Source: Leptospiraceae bacterium (GTDB lineage Bacteria > Spirochaetota > Leptospiria > Leptospirales > Leptospiraceae). Taken from it: 64,000 bases of DNA. Location: assembly GCA_024233865.1 (NCBI GenBank), contig JACKPA010000006.1, positions 62,001 through 126,000 of the forward strand, in the 5' to 3' direction. Position 1 is the first letter of the stretch, and every line of letters begins with the position of its first letter. Both the position numbers and the translations under genes were made by a program. Of this stretch, positions 19,701-27,504 are shown piece after piece. The notes beneath the pieces were generated by a model. That model had not been told where the DNA came from and made no database searches. It saw only the letters and a list, made by a program, of their open reading frames with translations.

Positions 19701-21073
19701 TAATTAGCTAAGTTTCCAAGAGACTCAGAATTTCCCAAAACAAGTAATCCATTTGGATTTAGGGCATAATGAAAAGTTGCTATTATTTTTTGTTGAAGAT
19801 GGTTATTTAAGTAGATTAAAAAATTACGACAACTTATTAGATCAATTCTGGAATAAGGTGGATCTTGTAACACATTTTGATCTGCAAAAATAATCAATTC
19901 TCTTATAGTTTTTTTTACTCTGTAACCTTCCTTCTCCTTTATAAAATATTTATTTAATATATCCTGAGGTACATCAGATATTATATTGTTGTTATAAAAT
20001 CCTTCTCTTGCTTTGGCTATTGCGTCTAAATCTATATCAGAAGCAAAAATTTGTATGCTCATATTAAGTTTATTTTTATCCATGTATTTTTTTAATAGTA
20101 TTGCCCAAGAATAAGCTTCTTCTCCAGTAGCACAAGCGACAACCCATATTCTTACAGTATCCCCTATTATATTAGAAACCAAATTTGGAATCAAATCGTT
20201 TTCGATAAAAGAAAAAACAGATGTATCTCTAAAAAAGTTAGTAACGCTAATTAACAATTCTTTATAGAGCATATTGATCTCTATAGGATCTGTTTTTAAA
20301 AATTCTAAATAATCCTTTAAATTCTGAACCTGATTAACCGTTAAACGTCTTTCAATTCTTCTATTTGTAGTATTCTGTTTATAACCTGTAAAGTCATGTC
20401 CTGTTTGTTTTGCTATTAGATGAAATATTTGACTAACATAACTTTCTACTTTTTCATCACCAGTTCTAATAATTTTTTTTTCTTGAAATTCATTATCAAT
20501 ATATTTTAATATAATTTCTGGCATTTTCTCAACTGGAATAATAAAATCAATCAACCCTGTTTTGATAGCACTTTGTGGCATACCATCGTAGTGTGCTGTT
20601 TCTGGTGATTGTACGAGCGTTAGTCCCCCAGCTTCTTTTATATCACGAATTCCATGCGTCCCGTCCGAACCAGTTCCAGATAGTATTACTGCTATAGCTT
20701 TTTCCTTTAGGTCTTCCTTTAATGACCTGAAAAATGTATCTATAGGTAAATGTCTTCCTTGAATTTTTACTGGTGGTGAAAGTATTAGTTCACTATTTTT
20801 TAAGGAAACATCTTTATTCGGAGGTATGATATAAACTTTTCCCGGTTCAATTTTTACACCGTCTGTTATTTGTGACACATCCATTTCTGTATATCGATTA
20901 ACAATATCTGCCAATATACTCTTATGGTTCGGGTCTAAATGCTGAATGATGACAATAGCCGCTTCACCTCCCGATGGCATATTTTTAAAAAAGTTTTCAA
21001 AAGCTATCAACCCTCCTGCTGAAGCACCAATTCCAATTACAGGTATTTTTCCTTTTTTTGAATTTATTTTCAT
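16754..21073 (-). CDS. CheB-CheR-PAS-histidine kinase hybrid
   Basis: The domains of this 1,439-residue protein are as follows. A CheB methylesterase occupies 1-190 (S18 in GASAGG, H45 in QHLDPNH, D137 in GTGSDGTHG). A CheR N-terminal and SAM-dependent methyltransferase region spans about 205-480 (RRIERRL, VVACATGEEAYSWA, LISCRNFLIYL). A long glutamate-rich coiled coil lies near 650-720 (ELETTNEELKSSNEEAQSAN). At least four PAS domains follow. At the C-terminus is an HWE/HisKA_2 kinase (KEIHHRVKNNMQTIIGLLHM, then NELVSNSFKHAF and DNGIGFD). The CheB receiver is missing, as is usual for these fusions. It lies 11 bp after the REC-kinase gene on the same strand, so the two probably form one phosphorelay operon. 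No chemoreceptor gene is nearby. Confidence 0.92.
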   Translation of the reverse strand: MKINSKKGKIPVIGIGASAGGLIAFENFFKNMPSGGEAAIVIIQHLDPNHKSILADIVNRYTEMDVSQITDGVKIEPGKVYIIPPNKDVSLKNSELILSPPVKIQGRHLPIDTFFRSLKEDLKEKAIAVILSGTGSDGTHGIRDIKEAGGLTLVQSPETAHYDGMPQSAIKTGLIDFIIPVEKMPEIILKYIDNEFQEKKIIRTGDEKVESYVSQIFHLIAKQTGHDFTGYKQNTTNRRIERRLTVNQVQNLKDYLEFLKTDPIEINMLYKELLISVTNFFRDTSVFSFIENDLIPNLVSNIIGDTVRIWVVACATGEEAYSWAILLKKYMDKNKLNMSIQIFASDIDLDAIAKAREGFYNNNIISDVPQDILNKYFIKEKEGYRVKKTIRELIIFADQNVLQDPPYSRIDLISCRNFLIYLNNHLQQKIIATFHYALNPNGLLVLGNSESLGNLANYFNVVERKHKIFQKLESKNMLNKIWNIAGKYTEVNQSKNKNEDLLLPLNKLAEQTVLERYIPPSVIINYNMDILYVQGKTGKFLELSTGEISHNIIKIAREGLKIALTNTIRKAKINKKETITKNIRVKGSNEYINLTVLPIVAGNKNTDLLMVVFDSYNRLSENLSTKNNANNEFTKVLELEKELAEKEEYLQSTIEELETTNEELKSSNEEAQSANEELQSTNEELETSKEELQSVNEELVTTNSELQNKIEELGKVNSVLNNLLSSTQIATLFLDKEFKIFQYTPAISNIIDLIPSDIGRQIKQFSNNLKYDSLIEDVKNVLETLSPTEKEVKTYDNYFYWMRILPYRTVDDSVEGVVITFTDISEKKKKDEELERYKNELEKLVDEKSRELKEKQKMLVRTEKLANIGSWEWKIDEDQATWSDEVYNIFKRDPQNGTPKYDEIDKIYSKESSTLLKNTVENAIKNSSAFKIELEIIRHDGNVRNCVMIGNPEIDEKGKVVKLAGSLQDITDRKRYENRIKELAEERYKILESINDGFFTLNQDFIVEFFNRAAEKIVNKDRQNVVGKNLFESFPESKNSIFEEKYNYSLTEQKSVSFETYFMPHNIWYKVNTFPYNDKISVIFQDITERKKEEIALKQDEYLFRSIAETSQAGISIVDEYGYNIFTNSAFEKIIGYTPEELNGNRFIAVDPSYLKKFETLISDLISNKQNFLNEEIKMIHKNGGEVWVTIVASRYQNKELKRDNLILMIVQDSTSQKEIEISLQNALAEKEVLLKEIHHRVKNNMQTIIGLLHMQQEHIDNDEAKLILNESIQRVKTMAIVHDDIYHHENLSSINLSNYINVFCNNLLKTHQISPNPIDVQLRIRVDDIFISIDKVIPIALILNELVSNSFKHAFSRNNFNEIIIDCKKTDNEICLVVIDNGIGFDTKVELDKTKSLGLYLVYNIVTKQLKGKIDINLNGKTEFIIKFNLTGKKIVDE

Positions 21074-21084
21074 AGTTTATACCT

Positions 21085-22212
21085 TTATAATTTTTTCTTT
21101 TTTAAAGTAAAATAAAATGTACTCCCATTACCTTTTGAACTTTCTACCCAAATTTTTCCTCCATTTTTTTCAACAAATTCTTTACATAAAACAAGACCCA
21201 ATCCAGTACCCCTTTCGCCTTCTAATCCTTTCTTAGAAAAAGGTTGATCTAATTTAAATATTTTTTCTTGTTCTGTTTGATCCATTCCGACACCTTCGTC
21301 TTTAACAAAACAAAGGAGTTTATCTTCTTCTTTGTACAGCCTATACCCTATCGTTATAGTATTTCCTGTCGCTGTAAACTTAATAGCATTTGAAATTAAA
21401 TTTCGGTACACTGTATGAATCATATTCCTATCTATACATACCTCAACATCTTCTGGTTCAATATCATGCTTTATAACAATTCCTTTTTTATCTCCCCCGG
21501 AATAGTGTGCTAGCATTTCCACATCCTGTACAATATTCTGTATTTTATGTAGTCTTGGTTCGAATGGGACTTTATTTATTTGTATTCTTGACCATGTCAA
21601 TAAATTTTCAAGCAGATTATATGTGTGTTTTGCTGTGCTATTGATTAATGTAATTGATTTTAAAATCTTTTGAGAGTCTAGGCTTGAATGTTTTTGTATT
21701 AACATATCTGAAATACCTATAAGGCCACTAAAAGGACTCTTTAGATCGTGTGCTACTATAGAAAAAAATTTGTCCTTTATTTTGTTCATTTCTTCTAATT
21801 TTTTGTTTGCTTCTGCTAATTTCTTTTCTGATTCATATTTGTACAAAGCAATATCTATAGCAATACCAAGTTCTCGTTCGTTAAAAGGTTTCAAAATATA
21901 GGCATAAGGTTCTGTTAATTTTGCTCGTTTTATTGTGTCATTATCAGCATAGGCAGTAACGTATATTATAGGAACATCATGATTCAACCTGATAATGGTC
22001 GCAATATCAATACCATCTACAACATCTGGTCCAACCCCTTTTCCCATATTTATATCCATCAAAATCAATTCAGGTCTAAAAGATTCTACCTTTTGAATGG
22101 TCTCTGCATTATCAAATGCAGCTTCAATTTTTGTATAACCTAATTTTATCAGATGATTTTTCAATTCATTTGAAGTTATGAATTCATCTTCTGCAATTAA
22201 TATTTTTTTCAT
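21085..22212 (-). CDS. Response-regulator/histidine-kinase hybrid (REC-HisKA-HATPase)
   Basis: The receiver domain (1-120) has acidic residues in IAEDEF, phospho-acceptor D53 in LILMDINMG, T87 and K108 in ILKPF. A coiled linker leads to HisKA with H155 in SIVAHDLKSPFSG. The HATPase has NLISNAIKF, DEGVGMD and GTGLGLVLCKEF. Receiver-first kinases of this kind act as relay proteins that receive phosphate from another kinase. The CheB-CheR-HWE kinase gene 11 bp downstream is the natural partner. A paralogue with the same layout is at 57,087. Confidence 0.92.
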   Translation of the reverse strand: MKKILIAEDEFITSNELKNHLIKLGYTKIEAAFDNAETIQKVESFRPELILMDINMGKGVGPDVVDGIDIATIIRLNHDVPIIYVTAYADNDTIKRAKLTEPYAYILKPFNERELGIAIDIALYKYESEKKLAEANKKLEEMNKIKDKFFSIVAHDLKSPFSGLIGISDMLIQKHSSLDSQKILKSITLINSTAKHTYNLLENLLTWSRIQINKVPFEPRLHKIQNIVQDVEMLAHYSGGDKKGIVIKHDIEPEDVEVCIDRNMIHTVYRNLISNAIKFTATGNTITIGYRLYKEEDKLLCFVKDEGVGMDQTEQEKIFKLDQPFSKKGLEGERGTGLGLVLCKEFVEKNGGKIWVESSKGNGSTFYFTLKKKKL

Positions 22213-22244
22213 AAATTTTTAATCCTATAACCCTATAATGTATC

Positions 22245-22344
22245 CCGATGTTTTCTTTTTCAATAGGAAATATCTTTTCCATATAGGTAGTATTGGATGA
22301 TTCTTTTGTTTTTGCAACTACAAATATTTCTAATTCATTCACTG
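22245..22344. repeat. 100-bp segment duplicated at 23,006-23,105 (first copy)
   Basis: This noncoding copy matches, at all but one position that I could find, part of the coiled-coil gene to the right (start CCGATGTTTTCTTTTTCAAT, end ATTTCTAATTCATTCACTG). The offset is 761 bp. It is a relic of a second copy of that gene. Confidence 0.9.
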
Positions 22345-22400
22345 TGGTTTTCGGATATGAAATTAAAGAAAATCCTTAAAATCAAATGGATCAAATCATG
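22344..22400. repeat. Dispersed motif, copy 1 of 3
   Basis: GTGGTTTTCGGATATGAAAT followed by AAAGAAAATCCTTAAAATCA and AAATCATG recurs in diverged form at 37,284-37,343 and 51,777-51,830, always in noncoding DNA. The following 50 bp (GTTAATCACGGAAATCACTC TAATCATAG in effect) is a decaying short-period AATCAC repeat. Confidence 0.6.
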
Positions 22401-22430
22401 TTAATCACGGAAATCACTCTAATCATAGTA

Positions 22431-22529
22431 TATAATGGGTAAGAAAATGAAACTTTGGTACGAGGTTTTTGGATTTTTTTTCGAGATTTTTCGTGAAAGT
22501 CGCAATTTTTGCTGTAGAAGGAAAAGGCT
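22431..22529. repeat. 99-bp segment duplicated at 23,213-23,311 (first copy)
   Basis: TATAATGGGTAAGAAAATGA through GTAGAAGGAAAAGGCTT is repeated at 23,213-23,311 with only two or three differences (for example GTGAAAG/GTGAAAA). The offset of 782 bp differs from the 761 bp of the neighbouring repeat, so an indel of about 21 bp occurred after the duplication. Confidence 0.9.
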
Positions 22530-22599
22530 TTAATTAAGTGATAAGTGTGTAACCATGGAATAATAAAGTGTTTACCATCCATGGTTAATAATTCTATTT

Positions 22600-23211
22600 C
22601 TATATAATTTTCAAAACATATCCAATAAAAGAGCCAACACTAGTAACAAGAATGGCAATAATCAACCAAAGTAACTTTGATTGAAAATCAACCCTCTTGT
22701 CAACGGATTGGATTTGCTTTTCTACAGTTTGAATTTGTTTTTCTACTGCTTCGAATCTCTTATCCATGGTTCGTTCTAAAGTTTGAATGTGTTTTTCATT
22801 GGATTGGATTTGCTTTTCTACGGTTTGAATTTGTTTTTCTACTGCTTCAAATCGCTTATCCATGGTTCGTTCCAATGCTTGGATATGCTTTTCAAGCAAT
22901 TCAAAACGACCTTCCATTGTCTTTTCTAATGTTTGGATATGCCTTTCGATTGCTTGGAAACCGAGTTTCATATCTTCGGAATGAATTAAAATCTCTGCCC
23001 GGATTCCGATGTTTTCTTTTTCAATAGGAAATATCTTTTCCATATAGGTAGTATTGGATGATTCTTTTGTTTTTGCAACTATAAATATTTCTAATTCATT
23101 CACTGCTCTATTTGCCAATTCATCCTCAATATTTGCAGATTTGAGTGCTTGTCTTAAAGCTTCCATGTTATAACTCCTTTTCCGGTTATTGAGCGTAGTC
23201 GATATATACAC
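22600..23211 (-). CDS. Coiled-coil protein with C-terminal membrane anchor
   Basis: The 203-residue protein has a helical N-terminus (MEALRQALKSANIEDELANR from residue 16). A long heptad region follows with near-identical repeats of VEKQIQTVEKQIQS and HIQTLERTMDKRFEA. The C-terminus is a single membrane helix (LLWLIIAILVTSVGSFIGYV). The layout resembles DUF1640/CCDC90-type membrane-anchored coiled coils. The start may be the internal ATG at residue 16 (23,166), since AAAAGGAGTTATAAC lies directly before it. A broken duplicate of part of this gene lies just downstream. The function is unknown. Confidence 0.6.
   Translation of the reverse strand: MYISTTLNNRKRSYNMEALRQALKSANIEDELANRAVNELEIFIVAKTKESSNTTYMEKIFPIEKENIGIRAEILIHSEDMKLGFQAIERHIQTLEKTMEGRFELLEKHIQALERTMDKRFEAVEKQIQTVEKQIQSNEKHIQTLERTMDKRFEAVEKQIQTVEKQIQSVDKRVDFQSKLLWLIIAILVTSVGSFIGYVLKII
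23006..23105. repeat. Second copy of the 100-bp duplication, inside the coiled-coil gene
   Basis: Parent of the noncoding copy at 22,245-22,344; it codes for the region around TKESSNTTYMEKIFPIEKEN. Confidence 0.9.
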
Positions 23212-23212
23212 T

Positions 23213-23311
23213 TATAATGGGTAAGAAAATGAAACTTTGGTACGAGGTTTTTGGATTTTTTTTCGAGATTTTTCGTGAAAATCGCAATTTTTGCTGTAGA
23301 AGGAAAAGGTT
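23213..23311. repeat. Second copy of the 99-bp duplication, upstream of the coiled-coil gene
   Basis: This matches 22,431-22,529. Just before it, GAGCGTAGTCGA at 23,191-23,202 is one arm of the dispersed GAGCGTAGTCGA hairpin seen complete at 55,295-55,332. Confidence 0.9.
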
Positions 23312-23323
23312 TTGTGATTTGTA

Positions 23324-23509
23324 TTATTTACCTTTATATGTGAAAAATTGATAGATTGTAATAATAATACTTAGAAATGCAAAAAAATTCATAATGGGTG
23401 TATAGTAATCTTTGAAAGAATCAAAACTTACTATCAATGTAAAAACTAAAGCTAGCCAAGCAAATATTAAAAAACCCAAAATCTTATCTAGCACTATGGT
23501 TTTCTGCAA
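23324..23509 (-). CDS. Small two-helix membrane protein
   Basis: The 61-codon frame encodes two hydrophobic helices (ILGFLIFAWLALVFTLIVSF and FFAFLSIIITIYQFF) split by a short charged loop. The start is uncertain. The first codon is a TTG that lies only 1 nt after AAGGAGG, too close to use it well, while a GTG at 23,494 is 15 nt away. It overlaps the end of another tiny membrane ORF. It has no recognisable family and may be an accessory of the adjacent defence island or simply orphan. Confidence 0.4.
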   Translation of the reverse strand: MQKTIVLDKILGFLIFAWLALVFTLIVSFDSFKDYYTPIMNFFAFLSIIITIYQFFTYKGK

Positions 23510-23615
23510 CCTCCTTTTTGACCTCTTGCTTAATTATTTTAAGTATAGTCAAATAAAGAGCAATACAACTAAAAAAAATAGTAACAAAGGTAATGATAAT
23601 TTGATAGTTTGTCAT
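23484..23615 (-). CDS. 43-residue single-helix membrane peptide
   Basis: The sequence starts MTNYQIIITFVTIFFSCIAL, continues YLTILKIIKQEVKKEVAE and ends NHSAR. It is one N-terminal membrane helix followed by a charged amphipathic tail, starting with ATG at 23,615. It overlaps the next small membrane frame by 26 bp, and the AAGGAGG for that frame lies within its 3' end. The pair looks like a coupled two-gene unit. Function unknown. Confidence 0.4.
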   Translation of the reverse strand: MTNYQIIITFVTIFFSCIALYLTILKIIKQEVKKEVAENHSAR

Positions 23616-23682
23616 AGAACAAATTATACACAAATCTTAGGTTTTTCAACCTTTTTTAGTTAATTGAAGAAAATTATTCATA

Positions 23683-24570
23683 CTAAAGAATATTTGTTTT
23701 TCCATAGTAATCATCCAAAACGTTCCACTTATTTGGCTTTTCTTTGAATTGCAAGACTTGGTTTCCGGCTGTTTCGGAAAATATTATCTTGGGATAGCGT
23801 TTTGTGATTTGTATGATCTTTTTGTATAAGCTTTCTTTGTTCAGAGCAAATACCATTCCGGGAGAATTTGGGCTGATTAACAGCTCGTTAAATGCAATTG
23901 TTTGGCTATATTTTTCATTATCCAATATCGTATATAGTATGACTTGGTACGGAAGGCTTTCTTGGTGGATGTTTTCTATTTTGAAATAGTCGGTTTTATC
24001 TCCGTTTAAATCGGTGTCTTGGAAGGTGGTTAGTAATTCTATTTCGATTAGTAAACTGGCAAAGGTTTCTTCTATATCTTTTTTGGTTCTATTTGGCTTG
24101 ATATAAGTTTTTTGAAACACATTAATATCATCTTTTATTGTGTTCTCGCTGATTTTTATGTTATGATCATTTAGCTTTGCATTGATATATTTTGTTAATT
24201 GCTCTTTTGTAAATTCAAATCTTTCTTTTCTGTATTCATTAAAAACTATATTGTAGATGCTTGCGTGATTATTTTTTACTAAATTGTAATGCAATAACCA
24301 AATCGTACCATGGTCTTCAATATATAAATCCTTTCCATTTTTTCCAAAGAGATATTCGCCAATTGTGGAAGGGTTATCATTTTCATCAGAAATTCCAAAG
24401 GATTTTAACCAAAAGCGAATGGAATTTACCATATTCTTTCCTACTCCGAGGTCGATTACGGTAGAATTATCGGAAAATCTTTTCTTTTGGACTATAAAAT
24501 CATAACCTTTTTTTAACCAAAATTGCTTGCATACAAAAGATTCATGTCCTGAAAATATTAATTTCTGCAT
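23683..24570 (-). CDS. DUF4007 family protein
   Basis: The 295-residue protein opens with FSGHESFVCKQFWLKKGYDF and VIDLGVGKNMVNSIRFWLKS. The phrases F-x-GHE-x-F and LGVGKNM-x-x-IR-W are the signature of DUF4007. As I recall, these genes sit next to DndC-like PAPS-reductase genes in defence islands. The N-terminal part may be a DNA-binding fold. It is transcribed away from the GHKL/helicase/DndD operon across a 309-bp control region, and a DndC-like gene and a cysteine desulfurase lie further right. The biochemical role is unknown; regulator or DNA-recognition subunit is inference. Confidence 0.8.
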   Translation of the reverse strand: MQKLIFSGHESFVCKQFWLKKGYDFIVQKKRFSDNSTVIDLGVGKNMVNSIRFWLKSFGISDENDNPSTIGEYLFGKNGKDLYIEDHGTIWLLHYNLVKNNHASIYNIVFNEYRKERFEFTKEQLTKYINAKLNDHNIKISENTIKDDINVFQKTYIKPNRTKKDIEETFASLLIEIELLTTFQDTDLNGDKTDYFKIENIHQESLPYQVILYTILDNEKYSQTIAFNELLISPNSPGMVFALNKESLYKKIIQITKRYPKIIFSETAGNQVLQFKEKPNKWNVLDDYYGKTNIL

Positions 24571-24879
24571 AATATGGTAATAAAATCCCTATATATTTGG
24601 TTTAGAATAGATATGTTAGTAATAACAAATAATTTTAACAGTTAGTTGTATCCAATTTTTGTCATATCTTTTTTCGTTAGAAGGTTGTAAAAAATATTAT
24701 GAATATCATTATATTCGATTCAGCAAGTGTGATATAATTCAAAAATTGTATTGTGCTTTTTAACTCATAAAATATAAATATACCAAATAATTATATTTGT
24801 GTTTAAAATAATTGACTTTTTTTAATGTATTAGTACCTTTCTGATATAAGAGTATTTTTACCAAATAAAGAGGCTAGTT
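24571..24879. promoter_or_regulatory. Divergent control region of the candidate sulfur-modification system
   Basis: This very AT-rich stretch without a gene separates DUF4007 (minus) from the operon (plus). TTGACT at 24,812-24,817 is a possible -35 for the operon, but no good -10 stands at the right distance. The first operon gene uses a TTG start behind AAAGAGG (24,867-24,873). No clear operator palindrome was found by eye. Confidence 0.35.
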
Positions 24880-25674
24880 TTGGTACAAAGTTTATTTGAC
24901 CTTATTTCAATGGAAGAATTTATAATTCAAATATTTTGTTCAATCTTCAATGACTATTTTAAAATTGATAATTATGACAGAAAAATATTATCAAACACTA
25001 TTCATAAATGGTTTATAGGAAGAGAAGAAATTGAATATAATAAAATAATTCTTAATGAATTGTCAAAAGATAAACCTTTAAATTATGATTTTTCTTTAAT
25101 CAAAAATCATTTACCTTCTGAAGTGATAGGAGTATTATTAAGCGATTTTAAGAAGCTTATAAAATGTGAAGGATTTGAGTTAAATAAAACTTTGAAACTC
25201 TATCAAGAATTAGAAAGTTTTTTTAATGATGATTATAAGGAATTTGAGAAAACTATTAATCTAATAAAAAACAATAAAGTTCCCAACGCAGTCTCAATCT
25301 ATCATGCTATTGGAACAATTACATACATTGTGTTATGTGTAGATGACAATGTAAAAAAAAGCGAATTTATCGCCATTAAGAATAATCTTAAAGTTTGGGA
25401 TAATGTAAGTGCAAGACTAATCTTGTTTTACTTCCAACTTTATGAAAAAATAGAATCCATAAATAATGGGCCATTCTCCGAAACCTCTTATTTCACGGAA
25501 ACCAAAAAATCTCTTGTTACCAACTATTTAATCTATTTAAAAAATGAATTAAAACCTTCCGAAAGAAGAATCATTAACAATCAAATTATGTCCATCATCA
25601 AAGCAGATGGAATTATCCATGAAAATGAAAGATGGATATGGAATTCAATTAAGTCTACATGGACTGATCTATAA
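24880..25674 (+). CDS. TerB-like protein, first gene of the candidate modification operon
   Basis: The 264-residue protein is mostly helical. The last 45 residues (ERRIINNQIMSIIKADGIIH, then ENERWIWNSI) match the repeat logic of TerB/DjlA-like domains, in which an acidic D-G-x-I-x-x-E-E motif ends each half. The start is TTG at 24,880, supported by AAAGAGG 6 nt upstream; the next ATG is at 24,910. TerB-like domains recur in predicted phage-defence and stress complexes. It is 24 bp ahead of the GHKL ATPase gene. The assignment rests on one motif. Confidence 0.5.
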   Translation: MVQSLFDLISMEEFIIQIFCSIFNDYFKIDNYDRKILSNTIHKWFIGREEIEYNKIILNELSKDKPLNYDFSLIKNHLPSEVIGVLLSDFKKLIKCEGFELNKTLKLYQELESFFNDDYKEFEKTINLIKNNKVPNAVSIYHAIGTITYIVLCVDDNVKKSEFIAIKNNLKVWDNVSARLILFYFQLYEKIESINNGPFSETSYFTETKKSLVTNYLIYLKNELKPSERRIINNQIMSIIKADGIIHENERWIWNSIKSTWTDL

Positions 25675-25698
25675 AAATATTCAAGAAGAATTATCAAT

Positions 25699-27444
25699 AT
25701 GGCAAATATAATCAATATACAAAACTATACAGACGCATTAAGAAACACAGGTTATAAAAATACAGAAAGTGCTATTGCAGAAATTATTGATAATAGCCTA
25801 GAAGCAAATGCAAAAAATGTTATAGTTCTTTGTAAATTAGAGATTGAATCTAATTTAAACAGAAAGTTTATCTCCGAAATTGCAATTTTAGATGACGGAA
25901 TCGGAATGAATTTAGACACTTTAAGTAAGTGTTTAAGCATTGGTGAAAGCACGAGGCGAAGTAGAAAAGGAATGGGAAGATTCGGTGTAGGATTGCCCCA
26001 AGCTTCTTTGCATGTCTGTCCAAGAGTGGAAGTCTATTCTTGGCAAAAAGCAAAAGCCCCAAACTTTGTATTCATGGATATTGATCAAATCAGTTCCGGT
26101 AAGCAAAAAGAAATATTCGCAGTAGAGGGAAAGAATCTTCCAAAAGAATATCAAAACATAGAAAAGAAAATATCATACAATATGGGAGATATGAATTTCT
26201 CTAACTCTGGAACACTTGTAATCTGGAGGAATTGTGATCGATTAAATCCCAAAACGCCTACTGCATTGTTTGATAGGTTTGAATTTTCACTCGGAAGAAA
26301 GTTTCGTTATTATATTCAAGATGGATGTAATATTGGGTTGTCAGTTCTGAATGACTCTTACTATGATAGATTGATTCCACCAAATGACCCATTGTACCTA
26401 ATGGAAAACAATCAAATTTTAGGAAATCCTAAAACATTTATGATTTCCAAAGGTGATGGAATAGCAGAGCCTATATTTGAACCTTGGGAAAGTGATGAAA
26501 TACTTGGGAGTGTAGAAGTTCCTATTAAGTATATCTATCGAAAAAATCTAAAAGAATCTATCGTAACAATACGTTTTTCCATCGCAAAGTTTGGTTATCA
26601 GAATTTGGGAGGAGAATATGAAGTAGGAAAGCACTGCAAAAAAAACGTAGGAATCTCCGTTGTTAGAGCCAATCGAGAAATTGACTTTGGAAAGTTTGAT
26701 TTTTACGATGATGTTAATGAACCTCAACACCGATGGTGGGGATGCGAAATCAAATTTGATCCCGTTTTAGACGAAAGATTTGGCGTAGCCAATAACAAAC
26801 AACAAGTCGAATTGTTTAAAATAGAACAAGAAGCAAACCTTGACGAATCGGATGAACTTGAACCGGTTTGGATTACCTTGAATGAAATCATTCACAAAGA
26901 AATAAGAAAAATATACAATACACTCAGGTCAAAAAAGAAAGGATCTCGAACAGAAAAAAGAATCAAAATATCTACCGAAGAAGCTACCGTAAATAAAATT
27001 GAAGAAAAAAACCCCGTAGATACTGACTCAAAAACATCTCGCAAAAAAATGTCGGATGATGATTGGATGGACTATATCGGTGATAAACTCAAAGAATCAG
27101 GAAATCCGACACCATCCAAAGAAGAGATTCTGCCCAAAAAGAAGAACGCTATCAATATCCTTTTCAAAGATATGGGTGATACTTCGCAATTCATAGAAAT
27201 AACCACTGACAAGGGAAATTGTTGGCTTACCATCAATACAGGCTCAGTATTTTACAGAGAATTGTACAGCCAAATCCAAGAAAAAGATGAAGAACTAAAA
27301 CGAGCTTTCAACCTGTTTTTAATGGCTTATGCCAGAGCAGAAGATGAATCCGTCAACGATAAACTAAAAGATTCGTTTCACAAAGTTAGAGAATTGTGGG
27401 GAAAGAAAGTGGAAGAATATCTAAAAAGCGATTATAAAGCATGA
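25699..27444 (+). CDS. GHKL (MutL/MORC-like) ATPase
   Basis: The N-terminal Bergerat ATPase is well preserved: E28-I-I-D31-N32 (AIAEIIDNSLEANA), DDGIGM at 65-70, and the lid GESTRRSRKGMGRFGVGLPQ around 82-101. The spacing fits MutL/MORC/Hsp90 relatives rather than histidine kinases. Residues 430-480 form a charged linker, and the C-terminus is a separate helical domain. Iyer, Abhiman and Aravind described MORC/MutL-like GHKL ATPases in bacterial restriction-modification operons with helicases, which fits the gene that follows. It probably acts as an ATP-driven clamp on DNA. The total of 581 residues is typical. Confidence 0.85.
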   Translation: MANIINIQNYTDALRNTGYKNTESAIAEIIDNSLEANAKNVIVLCKLEIESNLNRKFISEIAILDDGIGMNLDTLSKCLSIGESTRRSRKGMGRFGVGLPQASLHVCPRVEVYSWQKAKAPNFVFMDIDQISSGKQKEIFAVEGKNLPKEYQNIEKKISYNMGDMNFSNSGTLVIWRNCDRLNPKTPTALFDRFEFSLGRKFRYYIQDGCNIGLSVLNDSYYDRLIPPNDPLYLMENNQILGNPKTFMISKGDGIAEPIFEPWESDEILGSVEVPIKYIYRKNLKESIVTIRFSIAKFGYQNLGGEYEVGKHCKKNVGISVVRANREIDFGKFDFYDDVNEPQHRWWGCEIKFDPVLDERFGVANNKQQVELFKIEQEANLDESDELEPVWITLNEIIHKEIRKIYNTLRSKKKGSRTEKRIKISTEEATVNKIEEKNPVDTDSKTSRKKMSDDDWMDYIGDKLKESGNPTPSKEEILPKKKNAINILFKDMGDTSQFIEITTDKGNCWLTINTGSVFYRELYSQIQEKDEELKRAFNLFLMAYARAEDESVNDKLKDSFHKVRELWGKKVEEYLKSDYKA

Positions 27445-27504
27445 TGATTCGATACGTGCTTAAGTGGAGTCTGAACTACTCACTAACCGAGATAGGACGC
27501 TAAA

